Assembly: GCA_049682815.1 (NCBI GenBank)
Contig: JBAUII010000019.1
Coordinates: 1-21,845 of the forward strand
DNA length: 21,845 nucleotides
From: DASWID01 sp049682815
GTDB taxonomy: Bacteria > Desulfobacterota_D > UBA1144 > Nemesobacterales > CSP1-2
Reading direction: 5' to 3'
The notes under the pieces are model-generated. The model did no database searches, was not told the origin of the DNA, and saw only the letters and a program-made list of their open reading frames with translations. This document shows, piece after piece, positions 15,150 through 21,582 of the stretch (position 1 is its first letter; every line of letters begins with the position of its first letter). The translations under genes were made by a program, and so were the position numbers.

Positions 15150-15899
15150 ATGGGCTATGAAAAAATAGAAAACAAAGTTGCACTAATCACCGGGGGGTCA
15201 GAAGGCATTGGATTTGGTATTGCAAAAGCTTTTGCTGAGGCGGGTGCCAAAGTAGCAATCACAGGGCGAGACACAAATAAACTTCGGATAGCTAATGAAA
15301 AACTCGGAGGCAAAATTCGGACAATAAGCGCTGACATCACTCAAGTAGAGCTTTGCACATCCACTCTCAACACAGTTCTTAGAGAGTTTGGAAGATTAGA
15401 TGTTCTTATAAACAACGCAGGGGTAGGCGTATACAAACCGATATCCCAAACAACAGTTGAAGACTTCGACCTACTATTTAATACAAATGTTAGAGGACTA
15501 TTTGCCCTAACCCAGGCTGCTATTCCAGAACTTAAGAAGACCCGTGGGAATATCATCAACATTGGCTCCGTCCTTGGAATGAGACCAATGCCTGTCTATA
15601 GTGTCTATTCTGCTTGCAAAGCCGCAGTGATTATGCTAACTCAATTGTGGGCTAAAGAGCTTGCCCCTGATGTGAGAGTGAACTCAATAAGCCCAGGTGG
15701 AGTAGACACTCCCAGTTTCGCCAAGATGTATGGTGAAGAAAAAAAACAACAGGCGCTTGAATTCATAAGCGGTCATCATCTTATGAAAAGGCTCGGACAG
15801 CCGGATGAAATTGGACGGGCGGCTCTTTATCTAGCTACTGAAAATTGGGTTACAGGAAGCAATTTCGTCGTAGATGGTGGCCTCTTTTACTTAATCTAA
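15150..15899 (+). CDS. Short-chain dehydrogenase/reductase (classical SDR)
   Basis: A 249-residue classical SDR. The cofactor motif is TGGSEGIG (14-21), NNAG is at 88-91, and the catalytic residues are Ser 140, Tyr 153 and Lys 157 (YSACK), with Asn 113 as the fourth. PGGVDTP (182-188) and a C-terminal VDGG are typical. GRD at 39-41 after the second strand favours NADP(H). It oxidises or reduces a hydroxyl or carbonyl group; the substrate is not evident, and FabG-like annotation would be only a superfamily guess. The start at 15150 follows GGAGAGG (15134-15140). It is flanked by cyclase-family genes on the same strand, with no overlap, so it may be a single-gene unit. Confidence 0.88.
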   Translation: MGYEKIENKVALITGGSEGIGFGIAKAFAEAGAKVAITGRDTNKLRIANEKLGGKIRTISADITQVELCTSTLNTVLREFGRLDVLINNAGVGVYKPISQTTVEDFDLLFNTNVRGLFALTQAAIPELKKTRGNIINIGSVLGMRPMPVYSVYSACKAAVIMLTQLWAKELAPDVRVNSISPGGVDTPSFAKMYGEEKKQQALEFISGHHLMKRLGQPDEIGRAALYLATENWVTGSNFVVDGGLFYLI

Positions 15900-15980
15900 T
15901 TTTTCAAATCTAAATATAAATCACTCAAGTTATGAAACCATGAGTGCAAAGAAACAACCTTCATCTATTTTTAACATCGT

Positions 15981-16010
15981 TTGACATTGAGATTTCTAAT
16001 CTCTTAAAAT
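15981..16010 (+). promoter_or_regulatory. Sigma-70-like promoter of the second cyclase-family remnant
   Basis: TTGACA (15981-15986), an 18-base spacer and TAAAAT (16005-16010). From TTGACA to about 16030 it is closely similar to 7156-7205 upstream of the zinc-ribbon remnant, including the spacer and the ATAGGG just past the -10 box. A working promoter thus now stands directly before a truncated TPR tail. Confidence 0.65.
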
Positions 16011-16019
16011 CATTGATAG

Positions 16020-16973
16020 GGGAAATGGACAGTGGGCTATACCCAAAAAGTAAATGATCCTGAACTCCTTCTCGAAGCCCATATGGCACTCGGTGCAGCT
16101 TTCCTGTGGCTTGGAGATATGGTCTCAACTCGAGAACATCATGAATAAGCTATTGCCATTTACGATCCTCAAAAATACGGCCATTATACTTTTATTTATG
16201 GTCAGGGCCCAGGCGTGTTTTGCCTATCATATTGTGCCTGGTATCTGTGGTTTTTTGGCTATCCAGATAAAGCCCTAGAAAGAGCACATCAAACCCTTAC
16301 TGTAGCCCAAGGTTTATCTCACCCTTACAGCTTCTGTTTTGCGCTGCGATCATTTGCTGTAGTCAACCAGTTCCGCTCAGATACACGGGCAACACTAAAA
16401 TCGGCAGATCACCTAATAAAACTCTCCCAAGAGCAAGGATTTGCCTACTGGTTGGCATGGGGAACTATCCTTCGTGGATGGGCCATTTCAAAGCAAGGAC
16501 AAGGGGACCAGGGAGTTTCACAGATAGTTGAGGGTCTGAACATTCATAAAGATACCGAAGGAGAGTTGGGGAGACCATATTTCCTGGCCCTAAAAGCTGA
16601 GGCGAATCTCGAAATTGGGAAAGCTGAAGAAGGACTTCGGGCCTTGGGCGAAGCGCGCGAATTAGTCAGTAAAAATGAAGACCGTTTCTTCGATGGAGAG
16701 CTTTATCGTCTCGAGGGCGAGTTGCTTTTGGCTCTCTCCCATGACTGTGAGGCCGAGGCTGAAGCTTGTTTTCACCAGGCTCTCGGGGTTGTCCGCAGGC
16801 AGAGTGCAGTGTCCCTGGAACTTAGAGCAACGATGAGCTTGAGTCGTCTATTGCACAAACGCGGAAAGAAGGAACAAGCCCGAAAGATGCTCTCTGAGAC
16901 TTATGGCCGGTTCACCGAGGGGTTTGACACCATGGACTTGAATCAGGCAAGGGATCTACTTGAAGAGTTATAG
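16020..16973 (+). pseudogene. 5'-truncated TPR tail of a cyclase/ATPase/TPR regulator
   Basis: One frame from 16020 to the stop at 16971-16973 encodes the C-terminal TPR region of the adenylate cyclase/ATPase/TPR family. Recognisable stretches are DPELLLEAHMALGAAFLWLG, AIAIYDPQKYGHYTFIYGQG, PYFLALKAEANLEIGKAEEG and a final RFTEGFDTMDLNQARDLLEEL. The zinc ribbon, cyclase and ATPase domains are absent. One in-frame TAA (16146-16148) interrupts it where the family has Gln or a similar residue. A remaining 252-codon frame, opening at GTG 16215, could in theory be translated, but no ribosome binding site supports this. The promoter region at 15981-16030 runs straight into the TPR coding sequence, which shows a large 5' deletion. 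It differs in sequence and G+C content from the intact protein at 11537, so it came from another paralogue. Confidence 0.8.
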
Positions 16974-17341
16974 CGATAATCACTTAGCCACAAATTAACA
17001 GGATTTGACGCCGAATTAGCTATCAGTGATCAGTCGAGAGCTCCCGACTTTCATTTTTTACTGAAGGTTAGTAACTTATTCTTCCCATTTGTGTTAATTG
17101 GCTGCGCTGAATTGTGCGTCCCTCTACCTGCAATTTCATCCATGAATAGTTACTTGTAGTTAAGCACATGAGCCAGATTGGTGCCAACATCGTGGGCACG
17201 ATGACAACTATGTAGACTCTTAATCGGGAAAACCCACTACCATCCGACCGTCTTAGATCACCTAACGAAGTGACATAACTTGCTGATTTTTATAGAGCTT
17301 CCCCTATTGCCACTTTTAATGCCCCTGTTCTTGCTTAGCCT
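16974..17341. other. Intergenic region upstream of the second sigma-54 promoter
   Basis: No gene is visible. It contains an inverted repeat at 17188-17203 that could be an enhancer, and the 13-base box GCTGATTTTTATA (17282-17294), identical to 9300-9312. The box lies 60 bases before the sigma-54 promoter, exactly as at the first locus. Confidence 0.6.
17188..17203. promoter_or_regulatory. Inverted repeat CATCGTG-GG-CACGATG, possible enhancer
   Basis: Perfect 7-2-7 inverted repeat, about 147 bases upstream of the -24 element at 17342. The distance is typical for binding sites of sigma-54 activators and is close to that of the palindrome at 9213-9223 from its promoter. The two palindromes are not clearly the same sequence, so shared binding is unproven. 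Confidence 0.4.
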
Positions 17342-17357
17342 TGGCACATCCCTTGCT
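17342..17357 (+). promoter_or_regulatory. Sigma-54 (-24/-12) promoter, copy 2
   Basis: TGGCAC-N5-TTGCT, with GG at 17343-17344 and GC at 17355-17356, has consensus spacing. It aligns without gaps to 9360-9375. TATAAGCAA follows 22 bases after its start in both loci (17364-17372 and 9382-9390), and a Shine-Dalgarno sequence follows at 41 bases in both (17383-17389 and 9401-9407). It should be driven by the same activator. Confidence 0.85.
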
Positions 17358-17435
17358 AGATACTATAAGCAACGGTCAGGCAGGGAGGTGAAAAGAACCG
17401 TCAAGTTTATCCTCTAAGACCCGGAAGTGACTAGA

Positions 17436-17588
17436 ATGACAAAGTTTGTGCCAAGCCATCCTTACAGAGCGAATTCAGGTTTATTTTCAAAACTGGATGA
17501 CTGGACAATCTTCCCCTTGACATCCGTATTTGTATGGTTCAATAAAGTAAGTAAGGATAAAAATTCTAAAAAGAAAGGAGGTGATTAG
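17436..17588 (+). CDS. Possible 50-aa leader peptide or remnant ORF
   Basis: A 50-codon frame starting ATG at 17436, with GGAAG (17423-17427) 8 bases upstream, and ending in TAG at 17586-17588, one base before the next start codon. Its first residues, MTKFVPSHP, resemble the MPKFIAIHP start of the downstream protein, and the rest (50 residues ending KKKGGD) matches nothing I know. Its last codons run through the strong ribosome binding site of the downstream gene, so its translation could affect that gene. It could equally be a decayed duplicate or a chance ORF. Confidence 0.35.
   Translation: MTKFVPSHPYRANSGLFSKLDDWTIFPLTSVFVWFNKVSKDKNSKKKGGD
17572..17585 (+). promoter_or_regulatory. Extended ribosome binding site AGAAAGGAGGTGAT
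   Basis: Fourteen consecutive bases match the complement of the conserved 3' end of bacterial 16S rRNA. The core GGAGG is 8 bases before ATG 17590. It fixes the start of the 93-aa gene and suggests very strong translation initiation. The copy 1 gene has a 10-base version at 10956-10965. Confidence 0.75.
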
Positions 17589-17589
17589 A

Positions 17590-17871
17590 ATGCCAAAATT
17601 TATAGCAATTCACCCAATAGAGCCACCAGCACCGCAAGAAGCTGTTCCTCCGCTTGCTAAGAAGTGTAAGGCAGGAGTCAGTCTGGATGCATATTGGGTT
17701 GGCAGTTGGCTTCAGCTCAATGAGAAGGGCGAGGTAACCAAAGTCTACTGCGAGTGGGATGCAAAAGACGCTGAATCGGTACGTAAGTCGTTGGCTGTAT
17801 CTCTTCCTGAGTTACCACCATCTGAGGGTATATTCCCAATGGCTGAGATACATGGAGAGAATTACAGGTAG
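17590..17871 (+). CDS. Conserved 93-aa protein, DUF4242-like, copy 2
   Basis: A paralogue of the protein at 10970-11251, same length, with 15 differences by eye, mostly conservative. The longest unchanged stretch is LAKKCKAGVSLDAYWV, followed by SWLQLNEKGEVTKV after one change. The function is unknown; a DUF4242-like ligand-binding fold is a tentative reading. It is the main product of the second sigma-54 promoter and has its own terminator, so it can be made on its own. Preserving the protein while the signal-peptide and monooxygenase genes are missing at this locus points to selection on the 93-aa protein itself. The start at 17590 is fixed by the extended ribosome binding site; an in-frame GTG at 17581 lies within that site and is rejected. 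Confidence 0.82.
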   Translation: MPKFIAIHPIEPPAPQEAVPPLAKKCKAGVSLDAYWVGSWLQLNEKGEVTKVYCEWDAKDAESVRKSLAVSLPELPPSEGIFPMAEIHGENYR

Positions 17872-17882
17872 GTTTCTTCGCC

Positions 17883-17925
17883 AAAAGGCACTGGAGAATT
17901 TTATTCGGTATCTCCAGCGCCTTTT
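17883..17925 (+). terminator. Rho-independent terminator after 93-aa protein copy 2
   Basis: AAAAGGCACTGGAGA (17883-17897) pairs with TCTCCAGCGCCTTTT (17911-17925): 14 of 15 positions, with one A-C mismatch and a 13-base loop. The 3' arm ends in a run of T, as in an intrinsic terminator. It separates the 93-aa gene from the alcohol dehydrogenase gene. Confidence 0.8.
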
Positions 17926-18066
17926 TACGACAACAGCTTGACCACGGGTTTTTAAGGCTTTTTAAGAAAAGCACAAGGCGTGGTGTATGAGAGAATAAAG
18001 GAAATTTATGCTAAATGAGTTTAAATTTTTATTAAGTAAATCTATGTCAAGGGGAGGGAATTAAAA

Positions 18067-19118
18067 ATGAAGGCAGTTGTAAACCATGGGATAAAAGACG
18101 TCAGGGTAGAGAATGTTCCCGATTCAAAAATCGAGAAGCCCACCGATGCTGTTGTAAGAGTTACCAAGGGCTCTATTTGCGGCTCCGATTTGCATATCTA
18201 TTGGGGACACTTTCAACTCAAGGAGGGAGACACCCTAGGGCATGAGTTTCTGGGTTATGTGGAAGATGTTGGAAAAGAAGTTAAATCTTTTAAAAAGGGA
18301 GACAAAGTGGTTAGCCCATTTTGGATAAGCTGTGGAACGTGCTATTACTGTCAAAAGGGCCTTACCACATCCTGTCTCTATGGAGGTTTTTTGGATTTGG
18401 TGACCTTCTTGGTGGCAACCCCGGATGCCAGGCTGAATATGTGAGGGTTCCGCTAGCAGACGGCACGTTAGTAAAGATTCCTGAGAGTCTTGCAAGTGAC
18501 AGTGAAGATGAAAAGGTTCTTTTCCTTGGAGATAACATTTCGACCGGTTATCACGGTGCATTATGGGGAGGGATTCAACCTGGGGATATAGTGGTTGTTT
18601 TTGGAGATGGAGCTATTGGTCTTTTTGCCACATATTGTGCAACACTCTTTGGCCCTTCCACCGTTATCACAATAGGGCATCATGATGACAGGTTAGAAAT
18701 AGCAAAAAAATATGGGAGCGATGTTATTATAAACTCGTTAAAGGAACACCCTATAGAAAGGATTAAGGAGTTAACTAAAGGTCGAGGTGCAGATGTTGTA
18801 ATAGAGGGCGTAGGGACTGGAGAGGCACTTGAGATGTGCTTTAAATTGGTAAGGCATGGTGGGACAGTGTCTTTTGTAGGGTTATTTTGGGAACTTGTCA
18901 GTATTAACATGACTGACTTTTTCCTTAGGAATCTGACTTTACGAGGAGGAGTTGCCCCAGCAAGAGCTTATATCCCCAAGCTTATGCCTCTGGTTGAAAG
19001 TGGGAAATTAGACCCGACACATATCATATATAGACTTCCTTTGAGTCAAGCATCTAAAGGATATGAACTTATGGATCAAAGAAAGGAAGGAGTTATTAAA
19101 GTCGTTCTTAGTCCTTAA
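18067..19118 (+). pseudogene. Zinc-dependent alcohol dehydrogenase with a frameshift
   Basis: A medium-chain ADH split between two frames. The first frame (18067-18444) has catalytic-zinc ligands Cys 38, His 59 and Glu 60 (GHE) and structural-zinc cysteines 89, 92, 95 and 103. The second continues with GCQAEYVRVP, the NAD(P)-binding GDGAIG motif and a normal C-terminus ending at 19118. The frames join if one T is added to the T6 run at 18387-18392, which restores CLYGGFFGFGDLLGG. The restored protein is about 350 residues, the family norm. All key residues are kept, so the change is recent, a sequencing error, or slippage during expression. It would oxidise an alcohol with NAD(P). The start is supported by GGGGAGGG (18052-18059). 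It follows the second 93-aa gene but behind a terminator, so co-expression is partial at most. Confidence 0.85.
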
Positions 19119-19217
19119 CATAAGGTAGGCCTATAGTTATCCTCAGGTGAAAAGCGTATTTGTTGATTTGAATATGTAGTGTTCAAACGCCAAGCCGGTA
19201 AATCTTGGGTTATAAAA

Positions 19218-19243
19218 TGTAGGGTGTGTTTTCCGAACACACC
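19218..19243 (-). repeat. Hairpin/CTACA small repeat, member 2
   Basis: On the minus strand: GGTGTGTT (19243-19236), loop CGGAA, AACACACC (19230-19223), then the tail CTACA (19222-19218). The stem is a perfect 8 pairs, unrelated in sequence to the other members. It lies after the ADH gene and head-to-head with member 3. Confidence 0.65.
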
Positions 19244-19287
19244 GTATTGTTAATCCGGTTTTTACGCACATCTCTCCAAATATAACT

Positions 19288-19315
19288 GCCCGTTCAGGGA
19301 ACGGGCGCTACAATT
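19288..19315 (+). repeat. Hairpin/CTACA small repeat, member 3
   Basis: GCCCGTTC (19288-19295), loop AGG, GAACGGGC (19299-19306), then the tail GCTACAATT (19307-19315). The same nine-base tail follows the hairpin of member 4 at 20425-20433. It is just upstream of the aldo/keto reductase promoter. Confidence 0.7.
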
Positions 19316-19322
19316 TAGAAGC

Positions 19323-19351
19323 TTGACAATACCCCCAATATAACTTGATAA
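19323..19351 (+). promoter_or_regulatory. Likely sigma-70 promoter of the aldo/keto reductase gene
   Basis: TTGACA (19323-19328), a 17-base spacer and TGATAA (19346-19351), 32 bases before the start codon at 19383. The perfect -35 box and ideal spacing make this one of the better promoter matches in the window. Confidence 0.6.
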
Positions 19352-19382
19352 TAAATAGAAATTTTCAACTGGCCAAACCCAT

Positions 19383-20348
19383 ATGAATTACAGGAAACTT
19401 GGAAATACGGATTTAGAGCTGTCGGAGATCGGATTTGGTTGCTGGGCCATGGGTGGAGGATGGGGTAAGACCGATGATAGGGAATCAATTGCTGCCGCAA
19501 GGCGCGCACTTGATTTAGGAATTAACTTTTTCGATACGGCGGATGTCTATGGATTCGGTCATTCTGAAGAGGTTCTGGCCAAGGCTCTGGGAAAGAATAG
19601 AAAGAATGCAATAATAGCTACAAAGGGAGGGCTTGTTTGGGATGAACATGGCTGCCTTTTCAGGGCCGGGTCAAGGCATCACCTAATTAATGCAGTGGAC
19701 GCGAGCCTGAAGAGACTTAAAACCGACTACATCGATCTTTATCAAATTCACTGGCCCGATCCAAATACGCCATTTGAAGTAACAATGAAAGTAATGGATG
19801 AGTTGGTAAAATCGGGCAAGGTGCGCTTCGTAGGGGTTTCAAACTTTACCAGAAGCCAGATAAAGGAATGCCTTAAAATTAGACAAATAAACTCCCTTCA
19901 ACCGCCATATAACATGTTTATGAGGGATATTGAAAAGGACTTTTCTTTCTGTAAAAAGAATGGAATAGGGATTGTAACATACGGTCCACTTGCCTATGGA
20001 CTCTTAACAGGGAAATTTACAAAAGAAACAAAGTTCCCCGAAACCGATTGGCGATCGGGAAAACTATTTCCCGACCCGGGTGACTGGCAGGCGCATATCG
20101 ACATCTTTCACGGAAGCCAGTTTAAAAGGAATCTCCGAATCGTAGAAAAACTTAAAGAGATAGCTCAAAAACTTGGAAAGACAGTTGGACAGTTATCGAT
20201 AGCATGGGTTTTATCCAATCCCGAAGTCACTTCTGCAATTGTTGGTGCAAAGAGGCCTTCCCAACTAGAACAAAACGTCGGAGGAGCAGGCTGGAAACTC
20301 CCAAAATACGAAAAAACAAAGATCGACGAACTGTTAAACCATAAATAA
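19383..20348 (+). CDS. Aldo/keto reductase
   Basis: A 321-residue TIM-barrel oxidoreductase of the aldo/keto reductase superfamily. The catalytic tetrad is complete: Asp 51 and Tyr 56 (DTADVYG), Lys 81 (ATKGG) and His 123 (YQIHWPD). A C-terminal VGAKRPSQLEQNV segment matches the NADPH-binding end of the family. It would reduce aldehydes or ketones with NADPH in the cytoplasm; substrate unknown. No clear Shine-Dalgarno sequence precedes the ATG at 19383, but the protein starts with the family's usual MNYRKLGNTDLELSEIGFG, so the start is secure. A good promoter lies upstream, and hairpin repeats flank the gene on both sides. Confidence 0.9.
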   Translation: MNYRKLGNTDLELSEIGFGCWAMGGGWGKTDDRESIAAARRALDLGINFFDTADVYGFGHSEEVLAKALGKNRKNAIIATKGGLVWDEHGCLFRAGSRHHLINAVDASLKRLKTDYIDLYQIHWPDPNTPFEVTMKVMDELVKSGKVRFVGVSNFTRSQIKECLKIRQINSLQPPYNMFMRDIEKDFSFCKKNGIGIVTYGPLAYGLLTGKFTKETKFPETDWRSGKLFPDPGDWQAHIDIFHGSQFKRNLRIVEKLKEIAQKLGKTVGQLSIAWVLSNPEVTSAIVGAKRPSQLEQNVGGAGWKLPKYEKTKIDELLNHK

Positions 20349-20406
20349 TTACGCAAAAGCTACAGATAGTCATTAAAGAAGAATTATCTATAAAGTGTAA
20401 GAAGTT

Positions 20407-20433
20407 GGAATCTCGCAGGATTCCGCTACAATT
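20407..20433 (+). repeat. Hairpin/CTACA small repeat, member 4
   Basis: GGAATC (20407-20412), loop TCGCAG, GATTCC (20419-20424), then the tail GCTACAATT (20425-20433), identical to the tail of member 3. It sits between the aldo/keto reductase and SIMPL genes. Confidence 0.65.
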
Positions 20434-20512
20434 AAAGTGAAGATTTGTTAAAAAAAACTTCAGCTTTCCAATCAAAATTTACAAAACTATCGTCAAGTTG
20501 GAGGGAATTATC

Positions 20513-21232
20513 ATGTCAAAGAATTTATATCTTGGGTTATCCTACCTTGCAGCAACTTTCCTAATAAACAGTTTGGCATTTTCACAAACCGTAAACAATG
20601 AGAAAAATACGCTCCAGGTAAATGGAAAAGGCGTGGTTACAGCAAAGCCGGATAAGGCTAACGTCACAATTTCAGTGGAAACGACAAATCAAAATGCTTC
20701 AACTGCGGTAAAGGAAAACGCGGAAAAAATGAATCAGGTTATGGAAAAGCTGAAATCCCAGATAGGAAAAAATGATAAAATTTCCACAACAGGCTATAAC
20801 CTTTCTCCCATCTACACATATGACGAAAAAACGAGAAAATCAGAGCTCTCCGGGTATCGTGTATCCAACAGCATCGTAGTTGAGTCCAAGAATCTTGACG
20901 TTGTTGGCAAGCTAATTGATTCGGCAACTCAAGCGGGAGCGAACAGAATAGAGAGTCTAAGCTTTGACACAGACAAAAGAGATGAGTACAGAAGGGAGGC
21001 ATTGGTAAAAGCGGTACAGGATGCCAGGGAAACAGCAGAGATTGTAGCCAAAGCTGCAGGTGTAACAATCGCTAAAATTATCCAGATCTCCCCTTCATAC
21101 GAAATTCCCATACCGGTCTACAGGGAGTTTGCTCTAACTGCCAGAGAAGCCGCTGCACCTCCTCCAACACAAATCGAACCGGGTGAACTTACCGTAAGTG
21201 CATCTGTTAATATGGTATTTGAGATTCAGTAA
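20513..21232 (+). CDS. SIMPL (DUF541) domain periplasmic protein
   Basis: A 239-residue exported protein of the SIMPL/DUF541 family (Escherichia coli YggE is a member). An N-terminal signal peptide covers about residues 1-24 (MSKNLYLGLSYLAATFLINS, cleavage near AFS-Q). The family pattern follows: VNGKGVVTAKPDKANVTISVET at the start of the mature domain, GYRVSNSIVVESKNL in the middle, and a final ELTVSASVNMVFEI. Family members are linked to oxidative-stress protection and envelope functions, but the molecular role is unclear. The ATG at 20513 is preferred to an upstream in-frame TTG (20498) because TTG overlaps the ribosome binding site GGAGGG (20500-20505). It is convergent with the DUF971 gene, with only 8 bases between stop codons. 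Confidence 0.85.
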   Translation: MSKNLYLGLSYLAATFLINSLAFSQTVNNEKNTLQVNGKGVVTAKPDKANVTISVETTNQNASTAVKENAEKMNQVMEKLKSQIGKNDKISTTGYNLSPIYTYDEKTRKSELSGYRVSNSIVVESKNLDVVGKLIDSATQAGANRIESLSFDTDKRDEYRREALVKAVQDARETAEIVAKAAGVTIAKIIQISPSYEIPIPVYREFALTAREAAAPPPTQIEPGELTVSASVNMVFEIQ

Positions 21233-21240
21233 ACGTCTAT

Positions 21241-21582
21241 TCAAGCCACAGGTTTGCACTCATCGCACGTACACAACTCTCTTAGAAACTCGAACGTATA
21301 TATTCCAGTTTCATGGCGGTCATTCCATTTAAATCTGATGGCGTAGAGACCAATATCCTCAATTTCATACGGCCGTATGTTTGTTGACTCTACTCCGATC
21401 GGGATCGTCTTCTTAAATGAAGATCTACCCTTCCCACCTGACTTGCCCGAGCCACTGCAGGCCGCGCAAGGACAGGCATTTCTGAGATCTTCATAAAGAT
21501 ATAAACTCTCGTGCCCATCATTCCAGACAATGAGTAAAGTGGTATCGCTGAATTCGGATATCTCTTTTGGTTTGGGTTCCAT
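21241..21582 (-). CDS. DUF971 domain protein
   Basis: A 113-residue protein of the DUF971 family (gamma-butyrobetaine hydroxylase N-terminal-like fold). The signature is IVWNDGHESLYLYEDLRNAC, then CPCAAC with Cys 37, 39 and 42. A repeat-like second half contains FKWNDRHETGIYTFEFLREL. An added C-terminal CTCDEC motif (Cys 104, 106, 109) could bind a metal with the first cluster. Such proteins are often encoded near iron-sulphur or cofactor genes, but no such neighbour is visible here. It is cytoplasmic, as no signal peptide is seen. It is convergent with the SIMPL gene. Confidence 0.85.
   Translation of the reverse strand: MEPKPKEISEFSDTTLLIVWNDGHESLYLYEDLRNACPCAACSGSGKSGGKGRSSFKKTIPIGVESTNIRPYEIEDIGLYAIRFKWNDRHETGIYTFEFLRELCTCDECKPVA

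Noticed and set aside
17517..17546. Sigma-70-like promoter TTGACA-N18-AATAAA before 93-aa copy 2
   Set aside because: The -10 box is poor and it lies inside the small ORF; the sigma-54 promoter upstream explains the gene better.
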